The notes below the pieces were generated by a model. It saw only the letters and a program-made list of their open reading frames with translations, ran no database searches and was not told where the DNA came from. A program made the translations under genes and the position numbers. Below are positions 24,665 through 35,527 of a stretch of 45,771 nucleotides of DNA, one piece after another (position 1 is the stretch's first letter; each line of letters opens with the position of its first letter). Source of the stretch: Streptosporangiales bacterium (GTDB lineage Bacteria; Actinomycetota; Actinomycetes; Streptosporangiales; WHST01); NCBI GenBank assembly GCA_009379955.1, contig WHST01000042.1, positions 1-45,771 on the forward strand, read 5' to 3'.

Positions 24665-27250
24665 ATGGCGACGAACGTGTCGGACATCCCGACGACCGAC
24701 CTCACCCAGGGGCTTACTCAACAGCAGGCTGCCGCAAGGCTGCACGAGTACGGACCCAACGCCGTCCCCGAGCCTCGGCCGCCCCACCTCGGCAGGCGTA
24801 TCGTCGCCCAGCTACGTGATCCACTCGTTATGGTCCTCCTGGCCGCGGTGGTCGTGACCGTGGCACTTCGCGACTACTCCGACGCGATCGTGATCATCCT
24901 GGTAGTCGTCCTCAACACCACCGTCGGTCTCGTCCAGGAGGTGCGTGCCGACCATGCCGTCGCCGCACTTCGCCGGCTCACCGCGCCGACCGCGCAGGTG
25001 ATGCGTGACGGTCGTCGCTCGACGGTGGATGTCGGGACACTCGTTCCGGGTGACGTGGTACTCCTCGCAGCCGGTGACATCGTCCCGGCGGACGTGCGAC
25101 TTGTCGAGGTCGCGTCCCTGCGGGTGGACGAGGCGGCATTGACCGGCGAGAGCATGCCGGTGGACAAGTACCTATCCGACGGTGACCAGGGTGAGGTCCT
25201 CGCCGGAACGGTGGTGACCGGGGGTCGTGGGCGAGGCGTCGTTACGAGGACGGGCCTCGACAGCGCTCTGGGCAAGATCGTCGCACTGGTCGCCGGGCAA
25301 CCGCGACAAGCCACTCCCCTGCAGCGACGCCTCGCCGGACTCGGCCGGACGCTGGGAGTAGCGGCGGTGGCACTCTCCGGACTCGTGCTGGTCGCCGGCC
25401 TGGTACGCGGACTCCCGTTGGCCGACATGATCCTCACCGCTGTCAGCCTGGTCGTCGCGGCCGTGCCCGAGTCTCTGCCCGCCGTCGTGACCGTGACCCT
25501 CGCCCTCGGTGCACACCGGATGGCACGCCGGGCTGCCATCGTCCGACGCCTTCCAGCGGTCGAGACGCTCGGTTCCGTAACCGTCATCGCGGCGGACAAG
25601 ACCGGCACCCTGACCGAGGGCTCCATGCGATGCGAGCTGGTCGCCGCGGGTGATGACCTCGTCGACGTGACGTCCACGCACCGTGCGCTCCGTGCCAGCG
25701 AGGCGGTACGTGCCGTGGCGCGTGACTTCGCCCTGTGCAACGACGCCTCCTGGTCCGGCCAGGACGGGGCATCGTCCACGGACGACCCGGTCGAGGTGGC
25801 GCTGGTCGCAGCCGCTCAGGACCTCGGCGTAGGTCCGGACGTGCGAGAGCGGCACCCACGGGTGCTCGAGATCCCCTTCGACGCCGACCGGCGACGAATG
25901 ACCACGGTCCACCGCGCCCCTGACGGTTCCTATCTCGCCATGAGCAAGGGCGCTCCCGAAGTTCTGCTCGCTGACGAGACCGCCAGCCCGTCGTTGACCC
26001 GGACGGCCGAACGACTCACCCGCGCCGGATACCGGGTTCTCGCCATCGCAGAGGCACGGTGGGAGACCCGGCCTCCGGACGACGAGTTGGAGACCGGGCT
26101 GACGCCCGTGGGCCTGGTCGCGCTGACCGATCCGGTGCGCACAACCGCTCCGGAGGTCGTGCGCCGCTTTCGGCGCGCCGGCATCCGGATGGTGCTGATC
26201 ACCGGTGACCACCCGGCCACCGCCGCAGCCGTCGCAGAACGCGTAGGCTTCGCGCGTCCGGCGGAGATCGCGACCGGTGCAGACCTCGCCGCCGGCACCG
26301 TGCGCGCAGAGGATGTCACCGTGTTCGCGCGCACGCGCCCCGAGCAGAAGATGGACATCGTCCATGCGTTGAAGCGACATGGCGAGGTCGTGGCCATGAC
26401 CGGCGACGGGGTGAACGACGCGCCCGCCCTGCGCGCCGCGAACATCGGCGTCGCAATGGGCCGCGGAGGCACAGAGGTCGCCCGGCAGTCCGCTGACCTG
26501 GTGCTCGCCGACGACGAGCTCGCCACCGTCGGTGTCGCGATCGAGGAAGGGCGCCGGATCTACGCCAACATCCGTCGGTTCCTCGTGTACGCGATGTCCG
26601 GTGGCGCCGCGGAGATCCTGGTGATGCTCGTCGGCCCGTTCCTCGGCATGACCGTCCCGCTCCTGCCTGCGCAGATCCTCTGGGTCAACATGCTCACCCA
26701 CGGGCTCCCCGGCGTCGCCCTCGGGGCCGAGCCTGCCGAGCGTGGCCTCCTCGACGTCCCTCCGCAGCGTCCCGGCAAGGCCGTGCTCGACCGGCGCCTG
26801 GCCGGTCGTGTGATGGCGATCGCGGTCCTCATCACAGCTGCGTGCCTAGGCACGGCTGCCTGGGCAGCGTCGACGGGACGGCCGTGGCAGACGATGCTCT
26901 TCGTCGTCCTCGGAGTCGCCCAGCTCGGAGTCGCGCTGTCCGTCCGCGCACGCCCCGCGGCCGGCACGAGGAGGAACCGCTCGCTCTTGATCGCGGTCAC
27001 CTCCTCGTTCGTGCTGCAGCTGGCCGCCGTGACGATCGGACCGCTTCGCGACCTCCTCGGCACCGGTCCCCTCTCACCACGAGATTTCGGGATATGCCTG
27101 GCGGTGGCGGTCGTCCCGGGACTCGTGCTGGCGACGATCCGGGCACTCACCGCCGGAAGACCCCACCGGCGGGGCCCTACGCCCCTGCCGACCCGACACG
27201 CGACCGGACCACAGTGGGATCAGAGCGCACGGAAGAAGGGGCACTCATGA
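24665..27250 (+). CDS. Cation-transporting P-type ATPase (CtpF/P2A-like)
   Basis: An 861-residue pump. It has the N-terminal cation ATPase domain ([21 protein letters not shown]), actuator motif TGES ([14 protein letters not shown]), the M4 motif [16 protein letters not shown], phosphorylated Asp311 in DKTGTLTEG, hinge [15 protein letters not shown], and C-terminal helices. The VPESLP sequence and overall order match P2-type Ca2+/Na+ or K+-type pumps and mycobacterial CtpF, a DosR-regulon member. The ion is not certain. The stop overlaps the flavodoxin start (ATGA). A truncated C-terminal piece of another P-type ATPase lies at 45132. Confidence 0.92.
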   Translation: MATNVSDIPTTDLTQGLTQQQAAARLHEYGPNAVPEPRPPHLGRRIVAQLRDPLVMVLLAAVVVTVALRDYSDAIVIILVVVLNTTVGLVQEVRADHAVAALRRLTAPTAQVMRDGRRSTVDVGTLVPGDVVLLAAGDIVPADVRLVEVASLRVDEAALTGESMPVDKYLSDGDQGEVLAGTVVTGGRGRGVVTRTGLDSALGKIVALVAGQPRQATPLQRRLAGLGRTLGVAAVALSGLVLVAGLVRGLPLADMILTAVSLVVAAVPESLPAVVTVTLALGAHRMARRAAIVRRLPAVETLGSVTVIAADKTGTLTEGSMRCELVAAGDDLVDVTSTHRALRASEAVRAVARDFALCNDASWSGQDGASSTDDPVEVALVAAAQDLGVGPDVRERHPRVLEIPFDADRRRMTTVHRAPDGSYLAMSKGAPEVLLADETASPSLTRTAERLTRAGYRVLAIAEARWETRPPDDELETGLTPVGLVALTDPVRTTAPEVVRRFRRAGIRMVLITGDHPATAAAVAERVGFARPAEIATGADLAAGTVRAEDVTVFARTRPEQKMDIVHALKRHGEVVAMTGDGVNDAPALRAANIGVAMGRGGTEVARQSADLVLADDELATVGVAIEEGRRIYANIRRFLVYAMSGGAAEILVMLVGPFLGMTVPLLPAQILWVNMLTHGLPGVALGAEPAERGLLDVPPQRPGKAVLDRRLAGRVMAIAVLITAACLGTAAWAASTGRPWQTMLFVVLGVAQLGVALSVRARPAAGTRRNRSLLIAVTSSFVLQLAAVTIGPLRDLLGTGPLSPRDFGICLAVAVVPGLVLATIRALTAGRPHRRGPTPLPTRHATGPQWDQSARKKGHS

Positions 27251-27765
27251 GGATTCTGGTCACGGTCGCGACAAGGCACGGGGCGACGGCCGGACTCGGC
27301 GAGGAACTGGGCACCAGGCTCTACGAAGGTCTGCACGAGCACGGGATCGAGGCGTACGTAGACGTCATCGAACCGGGCCACGTCGAGTCGGTCGACCGTT
27401 ACGACGCCGTCGTACTCGGCAGCGCGGTCTACATGGGACGCTGGCTCGAGCCCGCGCGCCGATTCGCCAAGAAGCACGCCGACGCACTGGCAGCGCGCCC
27501 GACATGGCTGTTCTCCAGCGGGCCCATCGGCGAGCCGCCACGACCGGCCGACGAGCCGGCGGACGCGTCCAACCTAGTCAGGGCCATCAACGCCCGCGGG
27601 CATCGCGTCTTCCCCGGCCGGATCGACCGCGGCGCACTGGGACTCGGCGAACGCGCGGTCGTGCGGTCGCTGCACGTCCCCGACGGTGACTTCCGCGACT
27701 TCGACGCGGTCCAGGCATGGGCACTCGACATCGCGGCAGCAATCGCCGTCGAACCCGTCGCCTGA
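27247..27765 (+). CDS. Flavodoxin-domain protein (HemG/menaquinone-dependent protoporphyrinogen oxidase-like)
   Basis: A 172-residue flavodoxin fold. The FMN phosphate loop is near the start ([21 protein letters not shown]). YDAVVLGSAVYMGRWLEPARRFAKKH is the second FMN-contact strand and helix, and TWLFSSGPIGEPP follows. The pattern resembles HemG-type flavodoxins and relatives rather than classical electron-carrier flavodoxins. The substrate is unknown. Its ATG overlaps the ATPase stop, so it is co-expressed with the pump, probably under DevR. It ends 16 bp from the convergent devS. Confidence 0.88.
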   Translation: MRILVTVATRHGATAGLGEELGTRLYEGLHEHGIEAYVDVIEPGHVESVDRYDAVVLGSAVYMGRWLEPARRFAKKHADALAARPTWLFSSGPIGEPPRPADEPADASNLVRAINARGHRVFPGRIDRGALGLGERAVVRSLHVPDGDFRDFDAVQAWALDIAAAIAVEPVA

Positions 27766-27781
27766 CCACTCCCGTTGCCGG

Positions 27782-29623
<1,842 letters not shown>

Positions 29624-29686
29624 TCATAGCTGAGGCTCACTCCCCCGTGTGGCATGACCGCCAGTCGGCTTCCGGTGGGCCCAAGT

Positions 29687-31051
29687 TCATACCGAATTGC
29701 CGGACGCGGCAACCCCAACCAGAGATGTCGCGCGTGCGTCTCCTCCGGCGAGCACGTCGAGCTCCCGTTGTAGCGCGGCCGCCAGCACGTCCAGGTCCGG
29801 GCAGGTCGCCTCGTCGGCGACGACGGTCATGGTGAGGCGACCCGCGTAGGACAGCACGGCGAAGTTCACCGTCACGTTGCCAGTCAGTGTCGACACGGCG
29901 ACCACCTCGTCCACACGCACTCCGAGGAAGGACAACGACCCGACCGGTCCATGCAGGTTGGTGACGGACGTGTCGATGAACCGCTGCCTCCGCACGAACC
30001 AGTCGAAAAGCCCCAACCGGTCCAGCGCCCGGAACACCGGTCCCAGCAGGGCGACCGACGCCCCGGGTCGTGTGGTCCGGTGCGATCTCGTGGTCCTGGT
30101 GACGGACGCCAGTCGGCGCGCCGGCTGACCACCCGTGGGGATCGGAACGGTGATCACGCCGACCTTGTTGGTCGGCCGGCTGTCGACCTGCGGACGTCTG
30201 CCGGAGACCGGGACCGACACGAGGACGGCGTCGGTCGACTCCCCGCGGCTCCGCAGCAGATCACCGAGCGCACCACCGACTGCCGCCAACAGGACGTCGT
30301 TGACCGTGCCACCGTATCGGTGCGCCGCCGCTCGGACCGCCGCGAGCTCGGCACGTACGACCGCAAGAGCGCGCTCCGAACCACACGGGCGACGCAACGA
30401 GGTGGGAGCCGTCGTGGCGACACCGTCGGCGACGAGTTCCCTGAGTCCGTCCCTGACATCTCGCACCTGCGCAGGCAAGTGCCACACCCGGCGACAACGT
30501 GTCCTCAACGTGTCGACGAACAGCTCGAAGTTCGTAGGTCGGGAAGCGGAGCGAGCGACGGGCACGACCGTGCCTCCGTCGAGCAATGCCTCCAACACGC
30601 CCATTCCGCCGGTGCCGTCCGTCATGACGTGATGGGTCACACCGATCAACGCCGCACGACCGTCCGCGAGACCCGTCACCATCGTGAGCGACCACAATGG
30701 ATGGCGCCGGTCGAGTGGCGCCGCCATCGCGTCCGCGGCGAGCCTGAGGAGGGCGTGCTCGTCCCCGGGGGCGGGGCACGTCACCTGTCGTCGAAGGTGG
30801 TGCTCGATGTCGAACTCGGGATCGTCCACCCAGATCGGTCGGCCGCATCCCCACGGCGTCGACACCAGACACTGGCGCAGCCGTGGCACGGACCGTGCAC
30901 GTCCGGTGACCATGTGACGTATCAAGGGCCAAGCCTGCAGGGGGGTGGTGTCGAGGACCAGGATCGCAGCGATGTTCCTGGGGTGACTCGTACTGTCCCC
31001 TGCGAGCTGCATGAGATCAGCCGAGGTCGCTCGATCGATCAGCGCACGCAT
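29687..31051 (-). CDS. WS/DGAT wax ester synthase/diacylglycerol acyltransferase
   Basis: A 454-residue acyltransferase that esterifies diacylglycerol or long-chain alcohols with acyl-CoA for lipid storage. The catalytic HHxxxDG motif is His140-His141 to Gly146 (THHVMTDGTGG). N-terminal SADLMQL and FDIEHHLRR, and C-terminal NKVGVITVPIPTG and SVTNLHGPVG, are family blocks. It corresponds in type to mycobacterial tgs1, which DosR induces. ATG 31051 follows GGAGGAG; an upstream GTG at 31066 overlaps that site. devS follows on the same strand after 186 bp. Regularly spaced DosR-like cores lie upstream. Triacylglycerol versus wax ester product is undecided. Confidence 0.92.
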   Translation of the reverse strand: MRALIDRATSADLMQLAGDSTSHPRNIAAILVLDTTPLQAWPLIRHMVTGRARSVPRLRQCLVSTPWGCGRPIWVDDPEFDIEHHLRRQVTCPAPGDEHALLRLAADAMAAPLDRRHPLWSLTMVTGLADGRAALIGVTHHVMTDGTGGMGVLEALLDGGTVVPVARSASRPTNFELFVDTLRTRCRRVWHLPAQVRDVRDGLRELVADGVATTAPTSLRRPCGSERALAVVRAELAAVRAAAHRYGGTVNDVLLAAVGGALGDLLRSRGESTDAVLVSVPVSGRRPQVDSRPTNKVGVITVPIPTGGQPARRLASVTRTTRSHRTTRPGASVALLGPVFRALDRLGLFDWFVRRQRFIDTSVTNLHGPVGSLSFLGVRVDEVVAVSTLTGNVTVNFAVLSYAGRLTMTVVADEATCPDLDVLAAALQRELDVLAGGDARATSLVGVAASGNSV

Positions 31052-31105
31052 CGCCGCTCCTCCCACTGTTGCGTCCAGCGGAACACGGGGTGTGTCGGCG
31101 CTCCA

Positions 31106-31163
31106 GGGCAGATGGTCCTCGTGGCACCGGCTTCTGTCCCTTCCCGGTAGGGACCATGCAGTC
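31106..31163. promoter_or_regulatory. DosR-like cores upstream of WS/DGAT gene
   Basis: GGGCAG-AT-GGTCCT at 31106-31119 is fair to good; GGGACC-AT-GCAGTC at 31150-31163 has a perfect left half. They are 44 bp apart, two units of the 22-bp period, and a degenerate CCGGCT-TC-TGTCCC at 31127 sits in the middle. The proximal core lies 54 bp before the ATG at 31051. Confidence 0.5.
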
Positions 31164-31478
31164 GACGGCGGTCACCCTGAGCGGGCGGCGACGGAGCCAG
31201 TGCTCCGCCGCGGCGCACTTCCTTGCCTTGAGCGCCGCGTCGGCGAGGCAGGCGATGCCAGGGGGACACCGCGCGGCAGGGTGGGCGACCGGCGGCAGTC
31301 CGACGAATAGGGGCGGCAATCTCGACCGCCACCGGAAGAGCCGGTTTGCCGGTCGGCCGGCCGGGAGCCGGGCAGGGACGCGTGACCCGTACGCCGGGTC
31401 CCACGGCCCGGAAGCCCCCTGGACGAAATGCTCCGCTCCCGACGAGAGTCTCGTCAGCTGCCTGCGACCCGTCGGACC

Positions 31479-31514
31479 GGGCCCTTGGTCCGGACAGCGC
31501 GGGAGCTTGGCCCC
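31479..31514. promoter_or_regulatory. Tandem DosR-type boxes upstream of DUF7455-like gene
   Basis: GGGCCC-TT-GGTCCG at 31479-31492 and GGGAGC-TT-GGCCCC at 31501-31514 are exactly 22 bp apart. The proximal one ends 36 bp before the ATG at 31551. This is among the clearest pairs in the window. Confidence 0.68.
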
Positions 31515-31550
31515 TGCGCACAGGTGCCTCCGGTTCACCACGCTGACACC

Positions 31551-31859
31551 ATGCGTTGGAGACGTCCGAACCCGAACGACGGGCATCAGCCTGACACAGT
31601 CGAGTCCGCGGCAGACCCGGCGGTGCCGCCGGACTGGCCGGAACGGGCCTGCTGCTGCCCGGCTATGCCCGTGGTCAAGGCGGTCTTGGCATCCCGCCAG
31701 GACCGACGCCATCCGGTGGACCTGTTCCTCTGCGGTCACCATCACCGAGCCTCCCGTGAGGCCCTCCTCGCGGCCGACGCGACGATCGTCGACGCTCGCG
31801 GACGGGTCGATCCGCTCCCCGCGTTGGCGGACCTGGGGAGCGCGAGACCGCACGGGTAG
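31551..31859 (+). CDS. DUF7455-like small Cys/His protein
   Basis: A 102-residue protein. The C-terminal half reads CCCPAMPVVKAVLAS, then DLFLCGHHHRASREALLAADATIVD. Cysteines plus a CGHH motif resemble the small DUF7455 actinobacterial proteins (CxxC ... LCGHH), presumably zinc-binding. The N-terminal 40 residues are low-complexity. No function is known. The ATG at 31551 lacks a strong ribosome site and sits 36 bp behind a tandem DosR box, so the leader is short. The USP gene follows 50 bp downstream in the same direction. Confidence 0.72.
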   Translation: MRWRRPNPNDGHQPDTVESAADPAVPPDWPERACCCPAMPVVKAVLASRQDRRHPVDLFLCGHHHRASREALLAADATIVDARGRVDPLPALADLGSARPHG

Positions 31860-31909
31860 CCCGGGTGGCGGCGAGACCAGCTCGTCACATCCGACGAGAG
31901 GAGGCACTG

Positions 31910-32800
31910 GTGCCGGCGTCGACAGCCAGTGAGGTAGTGGTCGGCCATGACGGGTCCAGGCCCAGCGAGGCCGGTCTTTCCTGGGCGATCGCGGAGGCCC
32001 GGTTGCGGCGCCTGCCGTTGGTCGTGTGCCATGCCTGGCAGTGGCCGTATCCGGGTCACGCTTCCACGCCCTCGGTCGAGGCGGCGGCACGAGAGGCCGC
32101 GCGCAGGGTCCTGGACGCGGCTGTCGCCCGGGTGTCCAGGATCGCCGGCGTGCCTGCGGTCCTCGGGCGATTCGTCGAAGGATCCCCCGCGGCGGCGTTG
32201 GTCATGATGTCGAGCAGTGCCACGCTCATCGTCCTCGGCGCACGAGGCGGTGGCGGGTTCGACGATCTGCGGGTCGGGTCGGCCGCCGTCCAGGTCCCTG
32301 CGCACGCGTCCTGCCCTGTGGTCGTCGTCAAGGACTCCGTCGCGGTACCGGTCGTCCCCTTCCGCGTGGTCGTCGGCGTGGACGGGTCACCGGCCAGCGA
32401 GGCCGCGCTCGCGTTCGCCTTCGAGGAAGCCGCGATTCGCCATGGGGAGCTACAGATCGTCTGCAGCTGGTGGGACGCAGGCGCCGCCCAGGGCACTCCG
32501 GCGATCCCCTTCACCCAGGTCGACGGCCTCGAGCAGGTCGCGGCGGCCCGTTTCCAGCGCACCGTCGCACCGTGGTTGGAGAGGTACCCGCATGTGGAGG
32601 CCTCGACGGCGTTCGTGATGGAACCGCCCAGGGAAGCACTCCGTGAGGCGTCCGTTGGCGCGAGCCTGCTCGTGGTCGGCAACCGCGGCATCGGGACCGC
32701 GTCGGCCACCCTGCTCGGCGCCGTCAGCCGCACCACCCTGCACGATGCGCCCTGTCCGGTCGCCATCGTCCATGCGACGCGGGACATCCCCCACGGCTGA
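31910..32800 (+). CDS. Universal stress protein, tandem two-domain
   Basis: A 296-residue protein with two Usp domains. Domain 1 begins EVVVGHDGSRPSEAGLSWAI and has the loop GARGGGGFDDLRVGS. Domain 2 begins [20 protein letters not shown] and has GNRGIGTASATLLGAVS, where the final G(S/T) is GA. The usual Asp after VVG is kept although the first motif reads GHDGS. GTG 31910 is chosen because AGGAGG lies six bases upstream. Probably co-transcribed with the DUF7455-like gene. Confidence 0.92.
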   Translation: MPASTASEVVVGHDGSRPSEAGLSWAIAEARLRRLPLVVCHAWQWPYPGHASTPSVEAAAREAARRVLDAAVARVSRIAGVPAVLGRFVEGSPAAALVMMSSSATLIVLGARGGGGFDDLRVGSAAVQVPAHASCPVVVVKDSVAVPVVPFRVVVGVDGSPASEAALAFAFEEAAIRHGELQIVCSWWDAGAAQGTPAIPFTQVDGLEQVAAARFQRTVAPWLERYPHVEASTAFVMEPPREALREASVGASLLVVGNRGIGTASATLLGAVSRTTLHDAPCPVAIVHATRDIPHG

Positions 32801-32939
32801 TCTCGACGACCAGAGACGGAATCCATGACCTTCGCCCTCACCCGGAGGACAGGAGTCCCTGCCCGTCAGGCGCCTCGGGACGTTGACTCGTCGTCGTGGA
32901 CTGGACAGCTGCCGGCGACAGGTCTTGAGGAGGTGCAGC

Positions 32940-33683
32940 ATGGCGCGAATTCACGCCACCCGACGCAAGACCCATCTGCCTGCCGGGAGGACGGAGCCGA
33001 GATCCACAACCGGCCGATCCGCTCAGGTCGCGGGGGCGCTCCTGAGCCTTGCCGGCATGGGGATTCTGATGGGCATCGTCACCGGTGAAGCTCTCTATCC
33101 CGGCAGCTACAGCACTCACCGCAATACGGTCAGCGACCTCGCGGCCACCCGCCCACTCGATATCGTGCTGCAGCCCTCGGCCACGATCTTCAATGTCACC
33201 ATAATCGTCACCGGCGCCGCGATCCTCGCGGCGGCCGGGTTCGCCGGGCGCGCCACGAGCAACCGAACCCTTACCGTGCTCATCGCGCTCCTCGGTGTCG
33301 GCGTCGCCGGCGTCGGCTTCTTCCCCGGCGATCACGGTGCGATCCACGCGATCCTCACCCAGATCGCCTTCATCGCGGGAGGGCTCGCGGCCATCGTCGC
33401 CTCCTGGGCGAGCAAACCACCGTTTCGCTTCCTCTCCTTGGTCCTCGGCGTGACGAGCCTCGGATTCCTCACTCTCTACACCGTCGTAGGGCCAGGTGGC
33501 GTCTTCGTGGGCTCCCTCGGCGAGGGCGGGACCGAGCGGTGGATCGCCTACCCCGTCGTCCTGTGGCTGGTGGGCTACGGCTCATACCTGACCGCATCCG
33601 GAGCGAGAACGCCTCGACCCGGACCTCCATCGAACTCATCCCCGAAGGGACCTGACGATGCCGTCACACGCGATGACCCATGA
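32940..33683 (+). CDS. DUF998 family membrane protein
   Basis: A 247-residue protein with about six transmembrane helices (AGALLSLAGMGILMGIVTGEALYP; IIVTGAAILAAAGFAGRA; LTVLIALLGVGVAGVGFFPG; AILTQIAFIAGGLAAIVASWA; LSLVLGVTSLGFLTLYTVVG; WIAYPVVLWLVGYGSYLTA). The early loop YPGSYSTHRNTVSDLAATRP, and FFPGDHGAIHAILTQIAF, are typical DUF998 features. Function unknown. GAGGAGG precedes the ATG. The C-terminus overlaps the nitroreductase gene by 26 bp, so the two are probably one operon. Confidence 0.88.
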   Translation: MARIHATRRKTHLPAGRTEPRSTTGRSAQVAGALLSLAGMGILMGIVTGEALYPGSYSTHRNTVSDLAATRPLDIVLQPSATIFNVTIIVTGAAILAAAGFAGRATSNRTLTVLIALLGVGVAGVGFFPGDHGAIHAILTQIAFIAGGLAAIVASWASKPPFRFLSLVLGVTSLGFLTLYTVVGPGGVFVGSLGEGGTERWIAYPVVLWLVGYGSYLTASGARTPRPGPPSNSSPKGPDDAVTRDDP

Positions 33684-34701
33684 CGAGGAGATCCGGGGCC
33701 CGTGGTCCGTGGATCTCGCCGACTTCCCGCCCGACGCCGGTACCCACGAGGTGTTGGCGTTCGCCGCTCGTTTCGGCTTGCTGGCACCGAGTCCACACAA
33801 CACCCAGCCCTGGCTCTTCCATCTGCATGACGCCCACCTGGACGTCATCGGTGACACCAGCCGTGGTCTCGCGGTCTCGGATCCGTACGACCGGGAGCTC
33901 GTCATCTCCTGCGGATCCGTGATCACGAATATCACCTTGGCACTGTCGCGTCTGGGCTACCGGTCCGACGTCGTGGTGATGCCCGATCCCCGTGATCCGG
34001 AGCTCTACGCGCGAATCGGTCTCGCCGGATCCGCCGAGCCTTCGTCCGACGACGTCGAGCTCTTCGAGCAGATCACCCGGCGCAGGACGAGCCGTGTCGC
34101 GTTCGACGAGAGACGGCTCCCCGACGAGCTCGTGACCCGCCTGGCACGAGACGTCATGGACGCGGGCGCGACACTGCATGTCGTCGACGACCGCAGGCCG
34201 ACCGTGTGCGACCTGATCACCGAGGCGGACCGCCTCCAGATGGCCGATCCGCACTTCAGGCGGGAGTTGGCAGCCTGGCTCGCCGGCCGCGGCGATCGCG
34301 CAGACGGCATCCCGGAGTTCAGCGTGGAGATAGGGCACCTGCGCCTCCCCCCATTCGTCACTCCCCTCGTCGTCAGGACGTTCGACATCGGCGACGGCAA
34401 GGCGGCGTACGACACCGAGCTCGTCGAGCACTCCGGTCTGCTCGCCGTGATCGCGACACCACGAGACGACGTTACGAGCCGGCTGAGCGCGGGCAGGGCA
34501 CTGCAGAAGGTCCTGCTCAGGGCGTGCGCACACGACGTGAGGTCGTCGTTCCTGAACCAACCCATCGAGATCGACTCGTTGCGTGGACGGCTGGCGACAG
34601 CAGTCGGTGCGGCCAACCCGCAGCTTGTTCTTCGACTGGGATACGGGCCGAGTCCCTCGCCCTCGAGGCGACGCGACCCCGCAGAGTTCTTCGTCTCCTG
34701 A
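33658..34701 (+). CDS. Acg-type nitroreductase-family protein
   Basis: A 347-residue protein of the Acg family (duplicated FMN nitroreductase fold). Typical blocks are FAARFGLLAPSPHNTQPWLF near the N-terminus, DPYDRELVISCGSVITNITLALSRLGY, RRTSRVAFDERRLPDE in the middle and FLNQPIEI with PQLVLRLGYGP at the end. Acg and relatives (Rv2032, Rv3131) belong to the mycobacterial DosR regulon and are thought to bind or sequester flavin rather than reduce nitro compounds. That role is family knowledge, not shown here. It overlaps the DUF998 gene; AAGGGA precedes the ATG. Confidence 0.93.
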   Translation: MPSHAMTHDEEIRGPWSVDLADFPPDAGTHEVLAFAARFGLLAPSPHNTQPWLFHLHDAHLDVIGDTSRGLAVSDPYDRELVISCGSVITNITLALSRLGYRSDVVVMPDPRDPELYARIGLAGSAEPSSDDVELFEQITRRRTSRVAFDERRLPDELVTRLARDVMDAGATLHVVDDRRPTVCDLITEADRLQMADPHFRRELAAWLAGRGDRADGIPEFSVEIGHLRLPPFVTPLVVRTFDIGDGKAAYDTELVEHSGLLAVIATPRDDVTSRLSAGRALQKVLLRACAHDVRSSFLNQPIEIDSLRGRLATAVGAANPQLVLRLGYGPSPSPSRRRDPAEFFVS

Positions 34702-34705
34702 ACGA

Positions 34706-34741
34706 CCAGCCAACGTCCCTCGCGGGTGGGACCTTCGCCGG
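34706..34741. promoter_or_regulatory. Tandem DosR-like boxes upstream of DoxX gene
   Basis: GGGACC-TT-CGCCGG at 34728-34741 has a perfect left half-site. CCAGCC-AA-CGTCCC, with a good right half, starts exactly 22 bp earlier at 34706. The proximal copy ends 64 bp before the ATG at 34806. Confidence 0.55.
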
Positions 34742-34805
34742 TTCTCGCACAGGCCGATGCGGACGACGATCGTTTCGACAACGGTGAATCGAAAGGAACG
34801 AAACG

Positions 34806-35414
34806 ATGAGTACCGAACAGAAGCAGGGAAGCGCGGCGGCTCCCGGCCACCAGGTCACTCCGCAGCACGAGAACCGCATCCCGCGGATCGAGTCCCGCGG
34901 ACGTTCAGCTGTGGCGCTTGCCGTCACGCGCATCGCGGTCGGCTTCGTGTTCCTCTGGGCCTTCCTCGACAAGACGTTCGGATTCGGCTACGCGACTCCG
35001 AGCGAGCGCGCTTGGATCAACGGCGGCTCACCCACGGAAGGCTTCCTGAGCAACCTGCAGGCCGGACCGCTTCGCGGCATGTTCCAGGCGTGGGCAGGCG
35101 AACCATGGGCCGACTGGCTGTTCATGCTCGGTCTCGCCGGCATCGGCATCGCCGTCATCCTCGGTATCGGCCTGCGCATCTCGGCAGTCGCCGCGAGCCT
35201 GATGATGCTGATGATGTGGGCGGCTGAGTGGCCGCTGGCACGCTTCGGCTACTCGGGCGAACCGACCATGTCGACCAACCCCTTCATGGACTACCACCTC
35301 ATCTACGCGCTCGTCCTCATCGTGTGCGCCGCCGCCTACGCCGGCCACACCTGGGGACTCGGACGCTTCTGGGAGAAGACCGCACTCGTCGGTCGCAACC
35401 GCTGGCTGCTGTGA
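34806..35414 (+). CDS. DoxX-family membrane protein (thiosulfate:quinone oxidoreductase DoxD-like)
   Basis: A 202-residue protein with four hydrophobic helices starting at VALAVTRIAVGFVFLWAFLDK; then WADWLFMLGLAGIGIAVILGIGLRI, AVAASLMMLMMWAAEWPLA and HLIYALVLIVCAAAYAGHTWG. The conserved WAFLDKTFGFGYATPSERAWINGGSPTEGFL loop is characteristic of the DoxD/DoxX group. Some relatives oxidise thiosulfate to tetrathionate at the quinone pool; others act in redox defence. A link to the sulfur cassette at 40366-42810 is possible but not shown. AAAGGAACGAAACG precedes the ATG. A hairpin terminator follows. Confidence 0.88.
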   Translation: MSTEQKQGSAAAPGHQVTPQHENRIPRIESRGRSAVALAVTRIAVGFVFLWAFLDKTFGFGYATPSERAWINGGSPTEGFLSNLQAGPLRGMFQAWAGEPWADWLFMLGLAGIGIAVILGIGLRISAVAASLMMLMMWAAEWPLARFGYSGEPTMSTNPFMDYHLIYALVLIVCAAAYAGHTWGLGRFWEKTALVGRNRWLL

Positions 35415-35449
35415 CGCCCGTACGGCAACGGGGGCGTGCGTCACAGCCT

Positions 35450-35485
35450 GGGGAGCGGGAACCCGCGGGGCAGGGTTCCCGCCCC
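35450..35485. terminator. GC-rich hairpin after DoxX gene
   Basis: GGGGAGCGGGAACCC (35450-35464) pairs with GGGTTCCCGCCCC (35473-35485) over an 8-base loop, with one or two bulged bases. It begins 36 bp after the DoxX stop and 43 bp before the next start. No U-run. Confidence 0.65.
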
Positions 35486-35527
35486 ACCTGGACGAAGGAT
35501 CGACTACCACGCGTAAGGCAGATCGAG

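Larger units (their letters stand above)
31052..31550. other. 499-bp intergenic interval, regulatory only
   Basis: No convincing gene is seen between the WS/DGAT start and the DUF7455-like start. Open frames cross it on both strands, but their translations are Arg/Pro/Gly-rich without family features, and none has a good ribosome-binding site. It contains DosR-like cores at each end (31106-31163 for the WS/DGAT side and 31479-31514 for the plus-strand side). A small RNA cannot be excluded. Confidence 0.6.

Noticed and set aside
25172-26701. A 509-codon minus-strand open frame inside the P-type ATPase gene
   Set aside because: The plus-strand ATPase has all catalytic motifs. The antisense product is His/Gly/Arg-rich without recognisable domain or ribosome site.
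29677-29690. GGGCCC-AA-GTTCAT upstream of devS as a DosR box
   Set aside because: Only the left half matches; it overlaps the end of the WS/DGAT gene and lies 177 bp from the devS start. Too weak to annotate.
31069-31932. A 287-codon plus-strand frame across the WS/DGAT-USP interval
   Set aside because: Composition is Arg/Ser/Pro-rich without a domain, it lacks a ribosome site, and it overlaps the better-supported DUF7455-like gene in another frame.
33664-34713. A 349-codon minus-strand frame almost coextensive with the nitroreductase gene
   Set aside because: Antisense shadow; the plus-strand frame has clear Acg-family blocks.
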